Source of the DNA: Planctomycetota bacterium
GTDB taxonomy: Bacteria > Planctomycetota > UBA1135 > UBA2386
NCBI GenBank assembly: GCA_016794425.1
Contig: JAEUHR010000019.1
Location: 1-40,056 of the forward strand
Length of the DNA stretch: 40,056 nucleotides
Reading direction: 5' to 3'
Shown here: in pieces, positions 7,450-15,683 of the stretch
Layout of the letters: every line of letters starts with the position of its first letter
Position numbering within the stretch: the stretch's first letter is position 1
Program-made: the position numbers and the translations under genes
Notes under the pieces: model-generated
Told to the model about the DNA's origin: nothing
What the model saw: only the letters and a program-made list of their open reading frames with translations
Database searches by the model: none

Positions 7450-8052
7450 ATGGCCATCGAACTGCCTCCCCTGCCCTACGCGCTCGACGCGCTGGCTCCC
7501 CACATCAACGCCCAGACCCTGTCGATCCACCACGGCAAGCACCATCAGGCCTACGTGACGAACGGCAACAAGCTGATCGAGGGCACCGACCTCGCCGCGA
7601 AGTCGCTGGTCGACATCGTCAAGGCGACCGCCGGCAAGGCCGACAAGCAGGGCATCTTCAACAATGCCGCGCAGGTCTGGAACCACACCTTCTACTGGCA
7701 GTCGATGAAGCCGAAGGGCGGCGGCAAGCCGACCGGCGCCGTCGCGACGAAGATCGCCGCCGACTTCGGCAGCTACGAGAAGTTCGTCGAGCTGTTCAGC
7801 CAGGCCGGCGCGACGCAGTTCGGCAGCGGCTGGGCCTGGCTCGTGCTGAAGGGCGGCAAGCTCGAGGTCACCAAGACGCCGAACGCCGAGACGCCGCTGA
7901 CGCAGGCCGGCTGCACGCCGCTCCTGACGATGGACGTCTGGGAGCACGCCTACTACCTCGACTTCCAGAACCGCCGGCCCGACTACATCAAGACGTTCCT
8001 CGAGCACCTGGTGAACTGGGACTTCGCGAACCAGAACCTCGCCAAGGCCTGA
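7450..8052 (+). CDS. sodB: Superoxide dismutase, iron type
   Basis: Converts superoxide to hydrogen peroxide and oxygen. The 200-residue length is normal for Fe/Mn enzymes. The four metal ligands are H27 (SIHHGKHH), H79 (AQVWNHTFYW), D162 and H166 (MDVWEHAYY). AQVWNHTFYW and the phrase FGSGWAWLV are the iron-enzyme versions of these motifs, so iron is more likely than manganese, though cambialistic use cannot be excluded. No signal peptide, so cytoplasmic. It is divergent from mazG. A small unknown gene follows 34 bases later. Confidence 0.95.
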   Translation: MAIELPPLPYALDALAPHINAQTLSIHHGKHHQAYVTNGNKLIEGTDLAAKSLVDIVKATAGKADKQGIFNNAAQVWNHTFYWQSMKPKGGGKPTGAVATKIAADFGSYEKFVELFSQAGATQFGSGWAWLVLKGGKLEVTKTPNAETPLTQAGCTPLLTMDVWEHAYYLDFQNRRPDYIKTFLEHLVNWDFANQNLAKA

Positions 8053-8086
8053 TCGAGCGAGCGGCCGCCTCGGCCGCGGCACCGGC

Positions 8087-8431
8087 GTGACCTCGCACCG
8101 CAAGCGCAAGCAGAAGGCCCGCTCGATGGGCCTCACCGAGGCCGAGCTGCAGCTCTGCGAGCTGCTCGGCGAAGTGCTCGAGCTGCTGCGCTGGAACCAG
8201 GTGCTCGGCTACAGCAACCAGTACCTGTTGCACGAGCGGCTCGGCGTGCCGGCCGAAGAGCGCCATCGCGTGATGCGCGCCGCGGCCGGCGCCGTCGAGC
8301 AGGACGGCCGCATCCAGGACTGGGGGCGGCGTCTGATCGCGGTCCAGGACGCGCTGGAACGGATCCAGGCGCGCATGCAGCGCGACGCGGCCGACGACGG
8401 CACCGCGGCGGAGGCCGAGCGTGGCGACTGA
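8087..8431 (+). CDS. Small basic/helical protein of unknown function
   Basis: A 114-residue protein starting at GTG, with a strongly basic N-terminus (SHRKRKQKARS), helical segments rich in Leu and Glu (LQLCELLGEVLELLRWNQ) and an acidic tail. There is no signal peptide or recognised domain. Its last codons overlap the GTG start of the glycosyltransferase at 8421 by 11 bases, so it is probably the first gene of the glycan cluster, or at least co-expressed with it. A shorter start at ATG 8126 would remove the basic tail. It could be a nucleic-acid-binding or regulatory protein; that is a guess from composition. Confidence 0.6.
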   Translation: MTSHRKRKQKARSMGLTEAELQLCELLGEVLELLRWNQVLGYSNQYLLHERLGVPAEERHRVMRAAAGAVEQDGRIQDWGRRLIAVQDALERIQARMQRDAADDGTAAEAERGD

Positions 8432-9203
8432 TCGGCGGCCGACGCCGATCAGCGGTTGCGTGATCAGCTTCCAGGAGGCCGACCGCATCGCCGACTGCCT
8501 GCGGTCGCTGTCGTTCTGCGACGAGGTCGTCGTGGTCGACAGCGGCAGCACCGACGGCACGCGCGCGATCGCCGCCGGGCTCGGCGCGCGCGTGATCGAG
8601 AACGCGCCGTTCCCGGGCCATGCCGAGCAGAAGCAGTTCGCGATCGGGCAGGCGCGGCACGACCACGTGTTCTGCCTCGATGCCGACGAGCGCTGCACGC
8701 CGGAACTGCAGCAGCGCGTGCGGGCGCTGGCCGCCGCCGGGCTCACGGCCGACGTCTACGAGATGCCGCGCCACAACCACTACCTCGGCCGCATCTCGCG
8801 CCACGGCCTGTTCGTGCCCGACCGCAAGATCCGGCTGTTCGACCGTCGCCGCGCGCGGTGGGGCGGGCGCAACCCGCACGACCGCGTCGTGCCGGACGCC
8901 GACGCGCGGTGCGAACGGCTGGCCGAGGGCATCGAGCACCTCAGCTACCGCGACTTCGCGCACCACCGGCGCACGATCGACTCGTTCACGCGCATCGCCG
9001 CCGCGGCGATGGCGGCCGAAGGACGGCGCGCGAACCCGTTCGACCTGCTGGTGCGGCCGCCGGCGGTGTTCGTCAAGAGCCTGCTGGTCAAGCGCGGCGT
9101 GCTCGACGGCTGGCGCGGCTTCGCGATCGCGGCGATGGCCGCCTACACGGACTGGCTGAAGTACTGGCGGTTGTTCCGCACCGCGCGGAGGCCCCGCGCA
9201 TGA
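8421..9203 (+). CDS. GT2 glycosyltransferase, WaaE/KdtX-like
   Basis: A 260-residue GT-A fold enzyme resembling the lipopolysaccharide-core beta-glucosyltransferases WaaE/KdtX. Visible are the nucleotide-binding start (ISFQEADRIADCLRSL), VVVVDSGSTDGT with D40, the DxD-type metal site CLDADERC (D87, D89), and the family features RKIRLFDRRRARW and EHLSYRDF. The C-terminus has an amphipathic, membrane-associating segment (FVKSLLVKRGVLDGWRGFAI). It starts at GTG and its stop overlaps the next gene (ATGA). It likely adds a sugar to the inner core or to a related surface glycolipid at the cytoplasmic face. Confidence 0.85.
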   Translation: MATDRRPTPISGCVISFQEADRIADCLRSLSFCDEVVVVDSGSTDGTRAIAAGLGARVIENAPFPGHAEQKQFAIGQARHDHVFCLDADERCTPELQQRVRALAAAGLTADVYEMPRHNHYLGRISRHGLFVPDRKIRLFDRRRARWGGRNPHDRVVPDADARCERLAEGIEHLSYRDFAHHRRTIDSFTRIAAAAMAAEGRRANPFDLLVRPPAVFVKSLLVKRGVLDGWRGFAIAAMAAYTDWLKYWRLFRTARRPRA

Positions 9204-10366
9204 ACGAGCTGCCGCGCGTGCTGCACCTGTTCGCGAACTACAAGTGGACCGGGCCGGCCGATCCGGCGATCCGCGCCGCGGCGCGGCTGCGCGCGCTCGG
9301 CGTCGACGTCGTGTTCGCACAGGGCTCGTTCGTGCACCGCGGCGGCGAGCATCGCGTCGCCGAGGAGCTGTGGCGCTGGCGGCTGCCGGTCGTCGCCGGG
9401 CTCGAGTTGCGCAAGCACTTCCACGTCGCCTCGCTGCTGCGGGACACCGCGGCGCTGCGCACGATCCTGCGCCGCGATCGGTTCGGCATCGTGCACTGCC
9501 ACCAGCCGGCCGACCACCTGCTGGCCGTGCTGGCGTGCCGTCGGCTCGTCGACCCGCCGCGGATCGTGCGCACTCTGTACGAGCCCGAGCCGCCGCCGCG
9601 CGGCTGGCGCGAGCGCTACGCGTTCCGCCGTACCGCCGCCGTGCTGGCGCCGACGACGGCGGCTCGCGACGGCTGCGTGCGCGCGTTCGGCCTGCCGCCG
9701 GCCGCGGTCGTTTGGCAGGAACCGGTGACCGAACCGCGGCCCGCCGCCGGGCCCGACCGGCGCGCCGAGTGGGGCCGCGACGGGGCGCTGCTGGTCGGCA
9801 TCACGGCGCGCATCCAGCCGCACCGCCGCTTCGACCTGTTGTGGCAGACCGCGCGCGCAGTGGTCGACGCGATGCCGAACGTGCGGTTCGTGCTGCTCGG
9901 CCGCGGCAACGAGACCGATACGCGCGAACTGGTGACCGCACCGATCGAGCGGCTCGGGCTCGGGCCGCACGTCGTGCTGCCGGGCTACCAGAAGGGCGCC
10001 GACTACGACGCCGCGCTGCGGTCGCTGGACGCGTTCCTGTTCCTGGTGCCGGGCAGCGACGGCACCTGCCGGGCGGTCTGCGACGCCATGGCGCACGGCC
10101 TGCCGGTGGTCGCCACGCGGCGCGGCATCCTGACCGAACTGCTGGCCGAGCGCCGCGCCGGCGAAGTGCCGGGTTTTGCCTGCGACGAGACCGCGCCGGC
10201 ACTGGCGGCGGCGCTGCTGCGGCTGCTCGGGGATCCGGCGCTGCGGCGGCAGGTCGGGGCGGCGGCGCGGCGCCGTGCGACGCTGGACATGGATCCGCAG
10301 CGCGCCGCCGAACGCACGCGCGATCTCTACCGCACGCTCGGGCGGCCGGCCGGGACCGCGCCGTGA
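9200..10366 (+). CDS. GT4-type glycosyltransferase
   Basis: A 388-residue GT-B fold enzyme. The N-terminal domain starts RVLHLFANYKWTGPADPAI and contains IVHCHQPADH. The C-terminal donor-binding domain has LVGITARIQPHRRFDLL, VVLPGYQKGADYDAAL and the GT4 signature region GTCRAVCDAMAHGLPVVATR. In the usual EGxGxxxxEAMA pattern the second Glu is Asp here. The start overlaps the upstream stop (ATGA) and its own stop overlaps the kinase start (GTGA), so four genes are translated in a chain. Likely builds a surface glycan or LPS core; sugar and linkage cannot be told from sequence. Confidence 0.88.
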   Translation: MNELPRVLHLFANYKWTGPADPAIRAAARLRALGVDVVFAQGSFVHRGGEHRVAEELWRWRLPVVAGLELRKHFHVASLLRDTAALRTILRRDRFGIVHCHQPADHLLAVLACRRLVDPPRIVRTLYEPEPPPRGWRERYAFRRTAAVLAPTTAARDGCVRAFGLPPAAVVWQEPVTEPRPAAGPDRRAEWGRDGALLVGITARIQPHRRFDLLWQTARAVVDAMPNVRFVLLGRGNETDTRELVTAPIERLGLGPHVVLPGYQKGADYDAALRSLDAFLFLVPGSDGTCRAVCDAMAHGLPVVATRRGILTELLAERRAGEVPGFACDETAPALAAALLRLLGDPALRRQVGAAARRRATLDMDPQRAAERTRDLYRTLGRPAGTAP

Positions 10367-11379
10367 GCGACGCAGCCGAACTCGACCGCTGGTGGCAGAC
10401 GTTCGTCGCCACAGGCCGGCTGCCGGCCGAACTGCCGCTGGTGCAGGGGCGGCTGGTGCGAGCGGTGCACCGGGGCCGACTGCCGTCGGGCGACGTGTTC
10501 GTCAAAGTGATGACGTTCCCGCGCGGCAAGGACCGGCTGCGCTACCTGCTGCGCCCGCTGCCGGGCGCGCACGAGGCGACGATGCTCGGCGCGACCGGCG
10601 CGGCCGGCATCCCGTGCCCCGAGGTGGTCGCGGTGCGCACCGCGCGGCGGTTCGGCCTGCCGCACCGATCGATGCTGGTGCTGCGCGCGCTGCCGGTCCG
10701 GACCGCCCCCGAGCCCGCCGCGGCGCGGCTCGCCGACGAGGCGGCGCTGGCGACGCGGCTGCTCGCCGCCGGCATCGTGCACCGCGACCTGCACCCCGGC
10801 AACTTCGTGCGGCTGGTGGACGGCCGGCTCGCGGTGCTCGATCTGCAGTCGGCCGGGCGGGCGCCCCGCGGCTCCTCGGCCGCGAGCCGGTTCGCGATCG
10901 CGGTGCGGTTGCTGCAGGACCGCGGTGACCTGCCGCCCGCCGAAGCGCAGCGCGCGCTGACCGCAGGCGGTCTGCTGGCCGACGCGGCCACGGTGGATCG
11001 CGTGCTCGCGGCGGCGGCACGCGCGCGGGCCGAGTTCCTGCGCCGCCGCATCCGGCGCTGCTTCGAGGTCGGCACCGAGTTCACGCGGCACGTGCGCTGG
11101 TGCGGGATCGAACACCGAACGCGCGGCGAACTCGCCGGCGGCCGCTGGTGGCGCGGCAACCGCACGTTGCGCCGCGCCTGGCTCGGCCAGCGCGCGCAGC
11201 ACCTGCTCGAGGGTACGCCGCCGCGCTTCGCGGCGTTCTTGCAGAAGTGGTGGTGGCTCGGCGGCGGTGGTGCCTTGTATGCTCCGCGCGCGTGCAGCGA
11301 GGAGCGGTTCCAAGTCGACGTGCGCGAAGCTCTCTCGGCCTACGAGCGCCACGTTCACCGCATCGAACGCTCACGCTGA
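10363..11379 (+). CDS. WaaP/Kdo-kinase-like sugar kinase
   Basis: A 338-residue protein with the protein-kinase-like fold used by LPS core heptose/Kdo kinases. The N-lobe has an invariant-type lysine (VFVKVM, K48) and Glu (E71). The catalytic loop is GIVHRDLHPGNF (H140, D142, N147), and VLDLQSAG (D160) takes the DFG place. These motifs argue for phosphorylation of a lipid-linked sugar rather than of a protein. It starts at a GTG overlapping the GT4 stop. The C-terminal 100 residues are very basic with WWRGNRTLRRAWLG, consistent with a role at the membrane surface. Confidence 0.82.
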   Translation: MSDAAELDRWWQTFVATGRLPAELPLVQGRLVRAVHRGRLPSGDVFVKVMTFPRGKDRLRYLLRPLPGAHEATMLGATGAAGIPCPEVVAVRTARRFGLPHRSMLVLRALPVRTAPEPAAARLADEAALATRLLAAGIVHRDLHPGNFVRLVDGRLAVLDLQSAGRAPRGSSAASRFAIAVRLLQDRGDLPPAEAQRALTAGGLLADAATVDRVLAAAARARAEFLRRRIRRCFEVGTEFTRHVRWCGIEHRTRGELAGGRWWRGNRTLRRAWLGQRAQHLLEGTPPRFAAFLQKWWWLGGGGALYAPRACSEERFQVDVREALSAYERHVHRIERSR

Positions 11380-11397
11380 CACCGGCAGGGAGGCGAC

Positions 11398-12531
11398 GTG
11401 GCAGTCGAGCATCGTGACTCCGGCATTCCATCTGCTGCCGGCGAGGGTGGTGCCGCCGATGCGGCGGGAGACGGTGCCGCGGCACTGCAGGCGATCGCAC
11501 CGCGGCTCGGCGGCGTGCGCCGTGTCATGTTCTTCGGCAAGAACATGTCGCGCACGCGCTGTTCCGGCGCGCTGGTCGACGCGCTGCGCCAGCACGGCGT
11601 CGAGGTGCGCTGGCGCAACCTGGTGACGTGGCGTCGCTGGTTCGGTTCGGCCGCGGCGAACCGCCTCGCCCGGGCCGAATTCCGGCGCTACCGGCCCGAC
11701 GTCGTGTTCGTGTTCTTCCGCGATCTGCCGCAGACGCTGGCCGCCGAGTTCCGTCGCGATGCGCGGCTCGTCATCTGGTGCGAGGAGGCGCTCGAAGCGC
11801 TCGACGGTTCGATCGTCGACTACTTCGCGCTGGCCGACCTCGTCTGCATGAGCAATCCGGCGCGCTTCGCGTGGCTGCGCGAACGAGGGCTCGCCAACAT
11901 GGCGTTCCTGATGAGCGGCTTCTCGCCGCGCTACCACCGTCCGGCAGCGCCGCAGCGGCCGGTGCGCGACGTCGCGTTCATCGGCGGGCCGGGCCGCCGG
12001 GGCCAGCGCGCCTCGTTCCTGGCCGAGATCGCGCGGCGCTTCGACACAGCGGTGTTCGGCCGCCACTGGGATCGCTGGCGGCACCTGCACGGCGGCCTGC
12101 GCGTGCACGGGCCGATCGGCAACCGCGGCTACGCGAAGGTCTGCGCGACCTCGCGCATCGTGCTCGGCATCAACGAGGTCAACGAGGACCTCTACTACTT
12201 CAGCAACCGCACGTTCCTGACGCTGGCCTGCGGGGCGTTCCACCTGACGCACTACGTGCCGCGGCTCGAGGACGTGTTCCGCGACGGCGAGCACCTGGTC
12301 TGGTACCGCAGCGAGGACGAGGCGCTGCAGAAGATCGAGGAATGGCTGGGCCGCGACAGCGACCGTGCCGCGGTCGCCGCCGGCGGCCACGCCGAAGTCA
12401 TGCAGCACCACCAGTACCTGCACCGCATCGCGCGCATCCTGCACTGGCTCGAGGTCGGCCTGCCGCCGCTCGATCCGAGCGCGGCGCTCGGTGCGCTCGC
12501 CAAGGCACCCGAGGGGCAGCGACAGGGGTAG
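11398..12531 (+). CDS. CgeB-like glycosyltransferase
   Basis: A 377-residue GT-B-type protein of the CgeB/Glyco_trans_1_2 kind. After a 40-residue low-complexity start come VMFFGKNMSRTRCSG, RPDVVFVFFRD and LVIWCEEA. The second half has DVAFIGGPGRRGQRASFLAE, VLGINEVNEDLYYFSNRTF and LACGAFHLTHYVPRLEDVF, where such enzymes bind the donor. It has one of the few strong ribosome sites in the window (agggagg, 4 bases before GTG). It follows the kinase after 18 bases and closes the glycan cluster. Role by context: surface glycan assembly. Confidence 0.78.
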   Translation: MAVEHRDSGIPSAAGEGGAADAAGDGAAALQAIAPRLGGVRRVMFFGKNMSRTRCSGALVDALRQHGVEVRWRNLVTWRRWFGSAAANRLARAEFRRYRPDVVFVFFRDLPQTLAAEFRRDARLVIWCEEALEALDGSIVDYFALADLVCMSNPARFAWLRERGLANMAFLMSGFSPRYHRPAAPQRPVRDVAFIGGPGRRGQRASFLAEIARRFDTAVFGRHWDRWRHLHGGLRVHGPIGNRGYAKVCATSRIVLGINEVNEDLYYFSNRTFLTLACGAFHLTHYVPRLEDVFRDGEHLVWYRSEDEALQKIEEWLGRDSDRAAVAAGGHAEVMQHHQYLHRIARILHWLEVGLPPLDPSAALGALAKAPEGQRQG

Positions 12532-12553
12532 CGTGGGCGGGGTCGCGGCGCGG

Positions 12554-12559
12554 TATGCT
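12554..12559 (+). promoter_or_regulatory. Putative -10 element (TATGCT) for the cyclophilin gene
   Basis: TATGCT ends 10 bases before ATG 12570. It lies in the loop of a 7-bp inverted repeat (cggcgcg 12546-12552, cgcgccg 12560-12566). Confidence 0.4.
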
Positions 12560-12569
12560 CGCGCCGATG

Positions 12570-13424
12570 ATGCACGCACTGCGTTCCACGTGTCTGTCGT
12601 TGCTCGGGCTCGTGATCGTGCTGCCGGCGCAAGAGTCCGGCGCCAAGCCGAAGCCCGAGCCGAAGCCCAAGGCCGAGAAGAAGCAGGGCCAGGACGGTGC
12701 CGGGCGGGGTCCGGATGCGAAGGACCCGGTGATGGCCAAGGACCCGGCGATCCTCGCGATCGACAAGTACCTCGACCGCAACAAGGTCGACACCAAGTCG
12801 CCGGGCTGGCGGCAGCGGCTGCAGGCGCCACCGCTGGCGCCGTTCGACCAGAAGAGCGAGTACTTCTGGCACCTCGAGACCTCGAAGGGTGTCGTCGTCG
12901 TGCGGCTGTTCCCGGACACGGCGCCGATGCACGTGACGGTCGGCATCTACCTGGCGCGGCTCGGCTACTACGACGGCCTGAAGTTCCACCGCATCATCAA
13001 GGGCTTCATGGCCCAGGGCGGTTGCCCGGTCGGCACCGGCGGCGGCGGCCCCGGGTTCACGATCGACGGCGAGTTCTTCGGCACGCGCAAGCACGACAAG
13101 CCGGGCATGCTGAGCACCGCGAACACGGGCATGCCGAAGACCGACGGCTCGCAGTTCTTCCTGACCTTCGTGCCGACGCCGTGGCTCGATGGCAAGCACA
13201 CGATCTGGGGTGAAGTCGTCGACGGCATGGACGCCGTGAAGGCGCTCGAGGAGGCCGGCACGCAGGAAGGCACCGACATGAAGGACCCGCCGCAGATCGT
13301 GCGGACCTGGATCTCGGTCAAGAAGCCGGCGAGGGCCGACAAGGCCGCACCCAAGGACGCGAAGGAGACGAAGGAAGGCGCGGCGGACGGCGCCGGCGAG
13401 GCCGGCGGCAAGGGCAAGTCCTAG
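12570..13424 (+). CDS. Secreted cyclophilin-type peptidyl-prolyl isomerase
   Basis: Catalyses proline cis-trans isomerisation, probably helping envelope protein folding. The 284-residue protein has a signal peptide ending LPAQ-ES, a Lys/Pro/Glu-rich linker (22-55), a helical region, the cyclophilin domain at about 98-245, and a Lys/Ala-rich tail. Catalytic-type residues are present: R141 (KFHRIIKGFMAQGG), Q195-F196-F197 (DGSQFFLTF), and W205-L-D with H210 (PWLDGKHTIWGEV). ATGs at 12555 and 12567 are in frame; 12570 is preferred because it gives a 10-base gap from the -10. Its TAG shares CTAG with the stop of the convergent lptE. Confidence 0.92.
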   Translation: MHALRSTCLSLLGLVIVLPAQESGAKPKPEPKPKAEKKQGQDGAGRGPDAKDPVMAKDPAILAIDKYLDRNKVDTKSPGWRQRLQAPPLAPFDQKSEYFWHLETSKGVVVVRLFPDTAPMHVTVGIYLARLGYYDGLKFHRIIKGFMAQGGCPVGTGGGGPGFTIDGEFFGTRKHDKPGMLSTANTGMPKTDGSQFFLTFVPTPWLDGKHTIWGEVVDGMDAVKALEEAGTQEGTDMKDPPQIVRTWISVKKPARADKAAPKDAKETKEGAADGAGEAGGKGKS

Positions 13425-13930
13425 CGCCGTTGGCGCGCCAGCGGCTCGCTCTCGAGCGCCAGCGCGATCTTGCGCGCGAGGTCTTCGGCGAGTTCGACGC
13501 GCGCGGACGACAGGTTCTCGCCGATCGGCGTGCGGAACTCGGTGCGGTCCAGCAGCGGCCGCTCCAGCAGCAGCGTGCCGTCGCGGCGCACGAGCCGCAG
13601 CTTCACCGCCGCCTCGAGCGCACCCTCGCGCACCGGGTCGGTGCGGCTGCCGGTGACCAGCGTGCGCTCGCGCGCGTCGGTGAACACGACCTGCAACAGT
13701 GCGTCGGCCTGCCGGCGATCGGCCAGCGTCAGGTCGGTCGACACCGGCAGTTCGCGCGCGAGCGCCGCGCCGAGTTCGACCTCGAGCCGCTGGCGGTAGG
13801 TGTCGTTGCCGACCACGAACAGCGCCACGGTGCGCACACCCTGCTGCGGCAGGCCGCTGCCGAACGCGTAGCCGCAGCCCGCGGCCAGCAGCGCGCAGCC
13901 GAGCCCGATGCCGGCGCCGAGCCTGCTCAC
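13421..13930 (-). CDS. lptE: LptE-like LPS-assembly lipoprotein
   Basis: A 169-residue lipoprotein with signal GLGCALLAAGCGYAFGSGLP. LptE partners LptD in the outer membrane to insert LPS. The match rests on the short length, the CGYxFxSxLP start after the lipobox, VRTVALFVVGNDTYRQRLEVEL, and the DTYRQRLE/TDLTLADRR pattern, followed by a beta-strand pair (VKLRLVRRDGTLLLERPL). The GTG start overlaps the BamD stop (GTGA). Sequence divergence in this family is large, so this is a moderate call; its place beside bamD supports it. Confidence 0.72.
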   Translation of the reverse strand: MSRLGAGIGLGCALLAAGCGYAFGSGLPQQGVRTVALFVVGNDTYRQRLEVELGAALARELPVSTDLTLADRRQADALLQVVFTDARERTLVTGSRTDPVREGALEAAVKLRLVRRDGTLLLERPLLDRTEFRTPIGENLSSARVELAEDLARKIALALESEPLARQRR

Positions 13931-14844
13931 GGCCGCGCCTCCGGCAGCGTCGCCGCCGGCAGTTCCACCTGGCGCGCACGGGCTTCCACCTGCGCCTCGG
14001 TACCGTCGAATTCGGCGCGCGCGGCGATGTCGAGGTGGTGCCGTTCGCCGGGTTCGTTGCCGACGCGGCGGTAGAAGGCGGCGATGGTCACGTGGCGGCG
14101 CGCGCGCCACTCCTTGAGCCGCGCGAGCGCGTCGCGGGCCTGGGCCTGGAGATTCGGGTTCTCGGGCGGCGACTGCAGGAAGTCGTTCAGCTCGCGCACC
14201 GCGTGTTCCATCTTCGCGAGGTCGTAGTCGGGGCCCTGCAGGCTGTCGACGATGCTCATCGCGAACCGGAACGAAGCGTAGCCGACCCATTCGCTCTCGG
14301 GCCGGCGCCGCATCAGGTCGCGGTAGCGCTCCTGCGCCAGTTCGTAGTCGCCGTCGGCGTAGGCGAGGTCGCCGAGCAGCCGCAGCGCGTCGGCGAGGCG
14401 CGGCGTGTCCGGGTGGCGCGTGATCAGATGCTCGAGCACGGTGCGGCCGGCGCGGCGGTCGGACCAGAAGATCCAGAAGCCGCGATCCGAGCTGGCCAGC
14501 GGCTGGCCGATCTGCCACAGCATCTCGACCACGGCCGGCCGCAGTTCGCTGTGCGGATGGTCGTCGGCGAACGTCTCGAGCGCGAGGAAGGCCTCCCAGA
14601 GCTCGCCATTGCCGAGGTGGGCGCGCGCGCGGGCGACGTCGCGGCGGTCGCGCAGTCGCTTGGGGCAGGTTTCGTCGGACAGCTGGGCCAGCCGGTCCAG
14701 CGCGCGCGCGTAGGCCCGCGTCGTGACCAGCGCCTCGGCCTCGCCGAGCAGCCGCTCGGCGTCGGGCCCGGCCAGCGGCGTCGCCGCGCAGGCAGCGACC
14801 AGCACCAGCGACAGGGTCGGGAGCGGCATCGGACGGCGGCGCAT
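13927..14844 (-). CDS. bamD: BamD-like outer-membrane assembly lipoprotein
   Basis: A 305-residue protein with a lipoprotein signal (LSLVLVAACAATPLAG) and about five TPR-type helical repeats, as in BamD of the beta-barrel assembly machine. Visible repeats include ARALDRLAQLSDETCP, LWEAFLALETFADDHPHS, RLADALRLLGDLAYADGDYELAQERYRDLMRRRPES and WVGYASFRFAMSIVDSLQGPDYDLAKMEHAVRELNDFLQ (quoted in part; the last spans the region typical of BamD family members). The coupling with lptE supports outer-membrane biogenesis. A second ATG at 14829 would shorten it by five codons. The exact homologue could instead be another TPR lipoprotein. Confidence 0.7.
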   Translation of the reverse strand: MRRRPMPLPTLSLVLVAACAATPLAGPDAERLLGEAEALVTTRAYARALDRLAQLSDETCPKRLRDRRDVARARAHLGNGELWEAFLALETFADDHPHSELRPAVVEMLWQIGQPLASSDRGFWIFWSDRRAGRTVLEHLITRHPDTPRLADALRLLGDLAYADGDYELAQERYRDLMRRRPESEWVGYASFRFAMSIVDSLQGPDYDLAKMEHAVRELNDFLQSPPENPNLQAQARDALARLKEWRARRHVTIAAFYRRVGNEPGERHHLDIAARAEFDGTEAQVEARARQVELPAATLPEARP

Positions 14845-14900
14845 CGAGGCCCCATGTTCGGGGTTCGGCGCCGCGGCGGCGAGCGATTTCCCGCGCGTCG

Positions 14901-15683
14901 TCAGTCCTGTTCGAAGAACAGCGCGCGCAGCCGCGAGCGCTGTTCGGTGGCGGCGGCGAGCCACAGGGCCGGCAGCGGCGCGGCGAGCCGGGCCGGGCTC
15001 GTCGCCGCCAGCTGCGGCCATTCGCGGCCGGGTAGGCGGTGCAGTTCGCGCAGCAGCGCCAGCGATCCGGCGCCGATCGGCTGTCGCGGCGCGCCGGCGT
15101 GGCGACGGCAGTAGAGGCCGAGGTCGCCCTCGTTGCGGAACGCGACTTCGCCGAGCGGCGTGCCGCAGCCGGCGCAGTGGTCGAGGTCCGGCAGCGCGCC
15201 GATCGCGGCCAGGTGGCGCAGTTCGAGGCCCAGCAGCACATGTGCCAGCGCCGGGTCGGGACACCGTTCGAGCAGCGCCAGGCCGCCGACCAGCAGCTCG
15301 AACACCCGCGGCTCGGGCCGTTCGTCCGGCATCGCGAACTCGCACAGCTGCGCCAGGTGGCTCGCGGCCAGGAAGCGGCGCGGTGCACGCAGGCCACGCC
15401 GTTCGCGCACCAGATCGGCCCGCACGAACAGCCGCAGACCGCCGCGGTCGGGGCCGAACGTCGCGCGCAGCTCGTTCAGGAAGTCGATGCGGCCGAGGAA
15501 GGTCGAGTCGGCCCGATGCGCGCCCTTGGCCAGGGCGGTGACGCGGCCCTGGTCGCGCGTCAGACAGGTGACGATGCGGCTCGACTCACGGAAGTCGCTG
15601 CGCCGCAGTACCACCGCGTCGGTCGGCGCCGTGGCGCGCTGCGGCGGTCGCGCTGCGGGCGCCGTGCCGCCGCGGCCGGTCAA
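14901..15683 (-). CDS. recO: DNA repair protein RecO
   Basis: RecO anneals SSB-coated single strands and loads RecA with RecR in the cytoplasm. The 260-residue protein has the OB-fold N-terminus (DAVVLRRSDFRESSRIVTCL, then GRVTALAKGAHRA) and a zinc-finger-like region (CAGCGTPLGEVAFRNEG, then YCRRH). The probable TTG start (15681-15683) overlaps the stop of the corC-like gene, so the two are coupled. A valine start further in is possible, but the TTG keeps the typical N-terminal length. bamD follows after 56 bases. Confidence 0.82.
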   Translation of the reverse strand: MTGRGGTAPAARPPQRATAPTDAVVLRRSDFRESSRIVTCLTRDQGRVTALAKGAHRADSTFLGRIDFLNELRATFGPDRGGLRLFVRADLVRERRGLRAPRRFLAASHLAQLCEFAMPDERPEPRVFELLVGGLALLERCPDPALAHVLLGLELRHLAAIGALPDLDHCAGCGTPLGEVAFRNEGDLGLYCRRHAGAPRQPIGAGSLALLRELHRLPGREWPQLAATSPARLAAPLPALWLAAATEQRSRLRALFFEQD

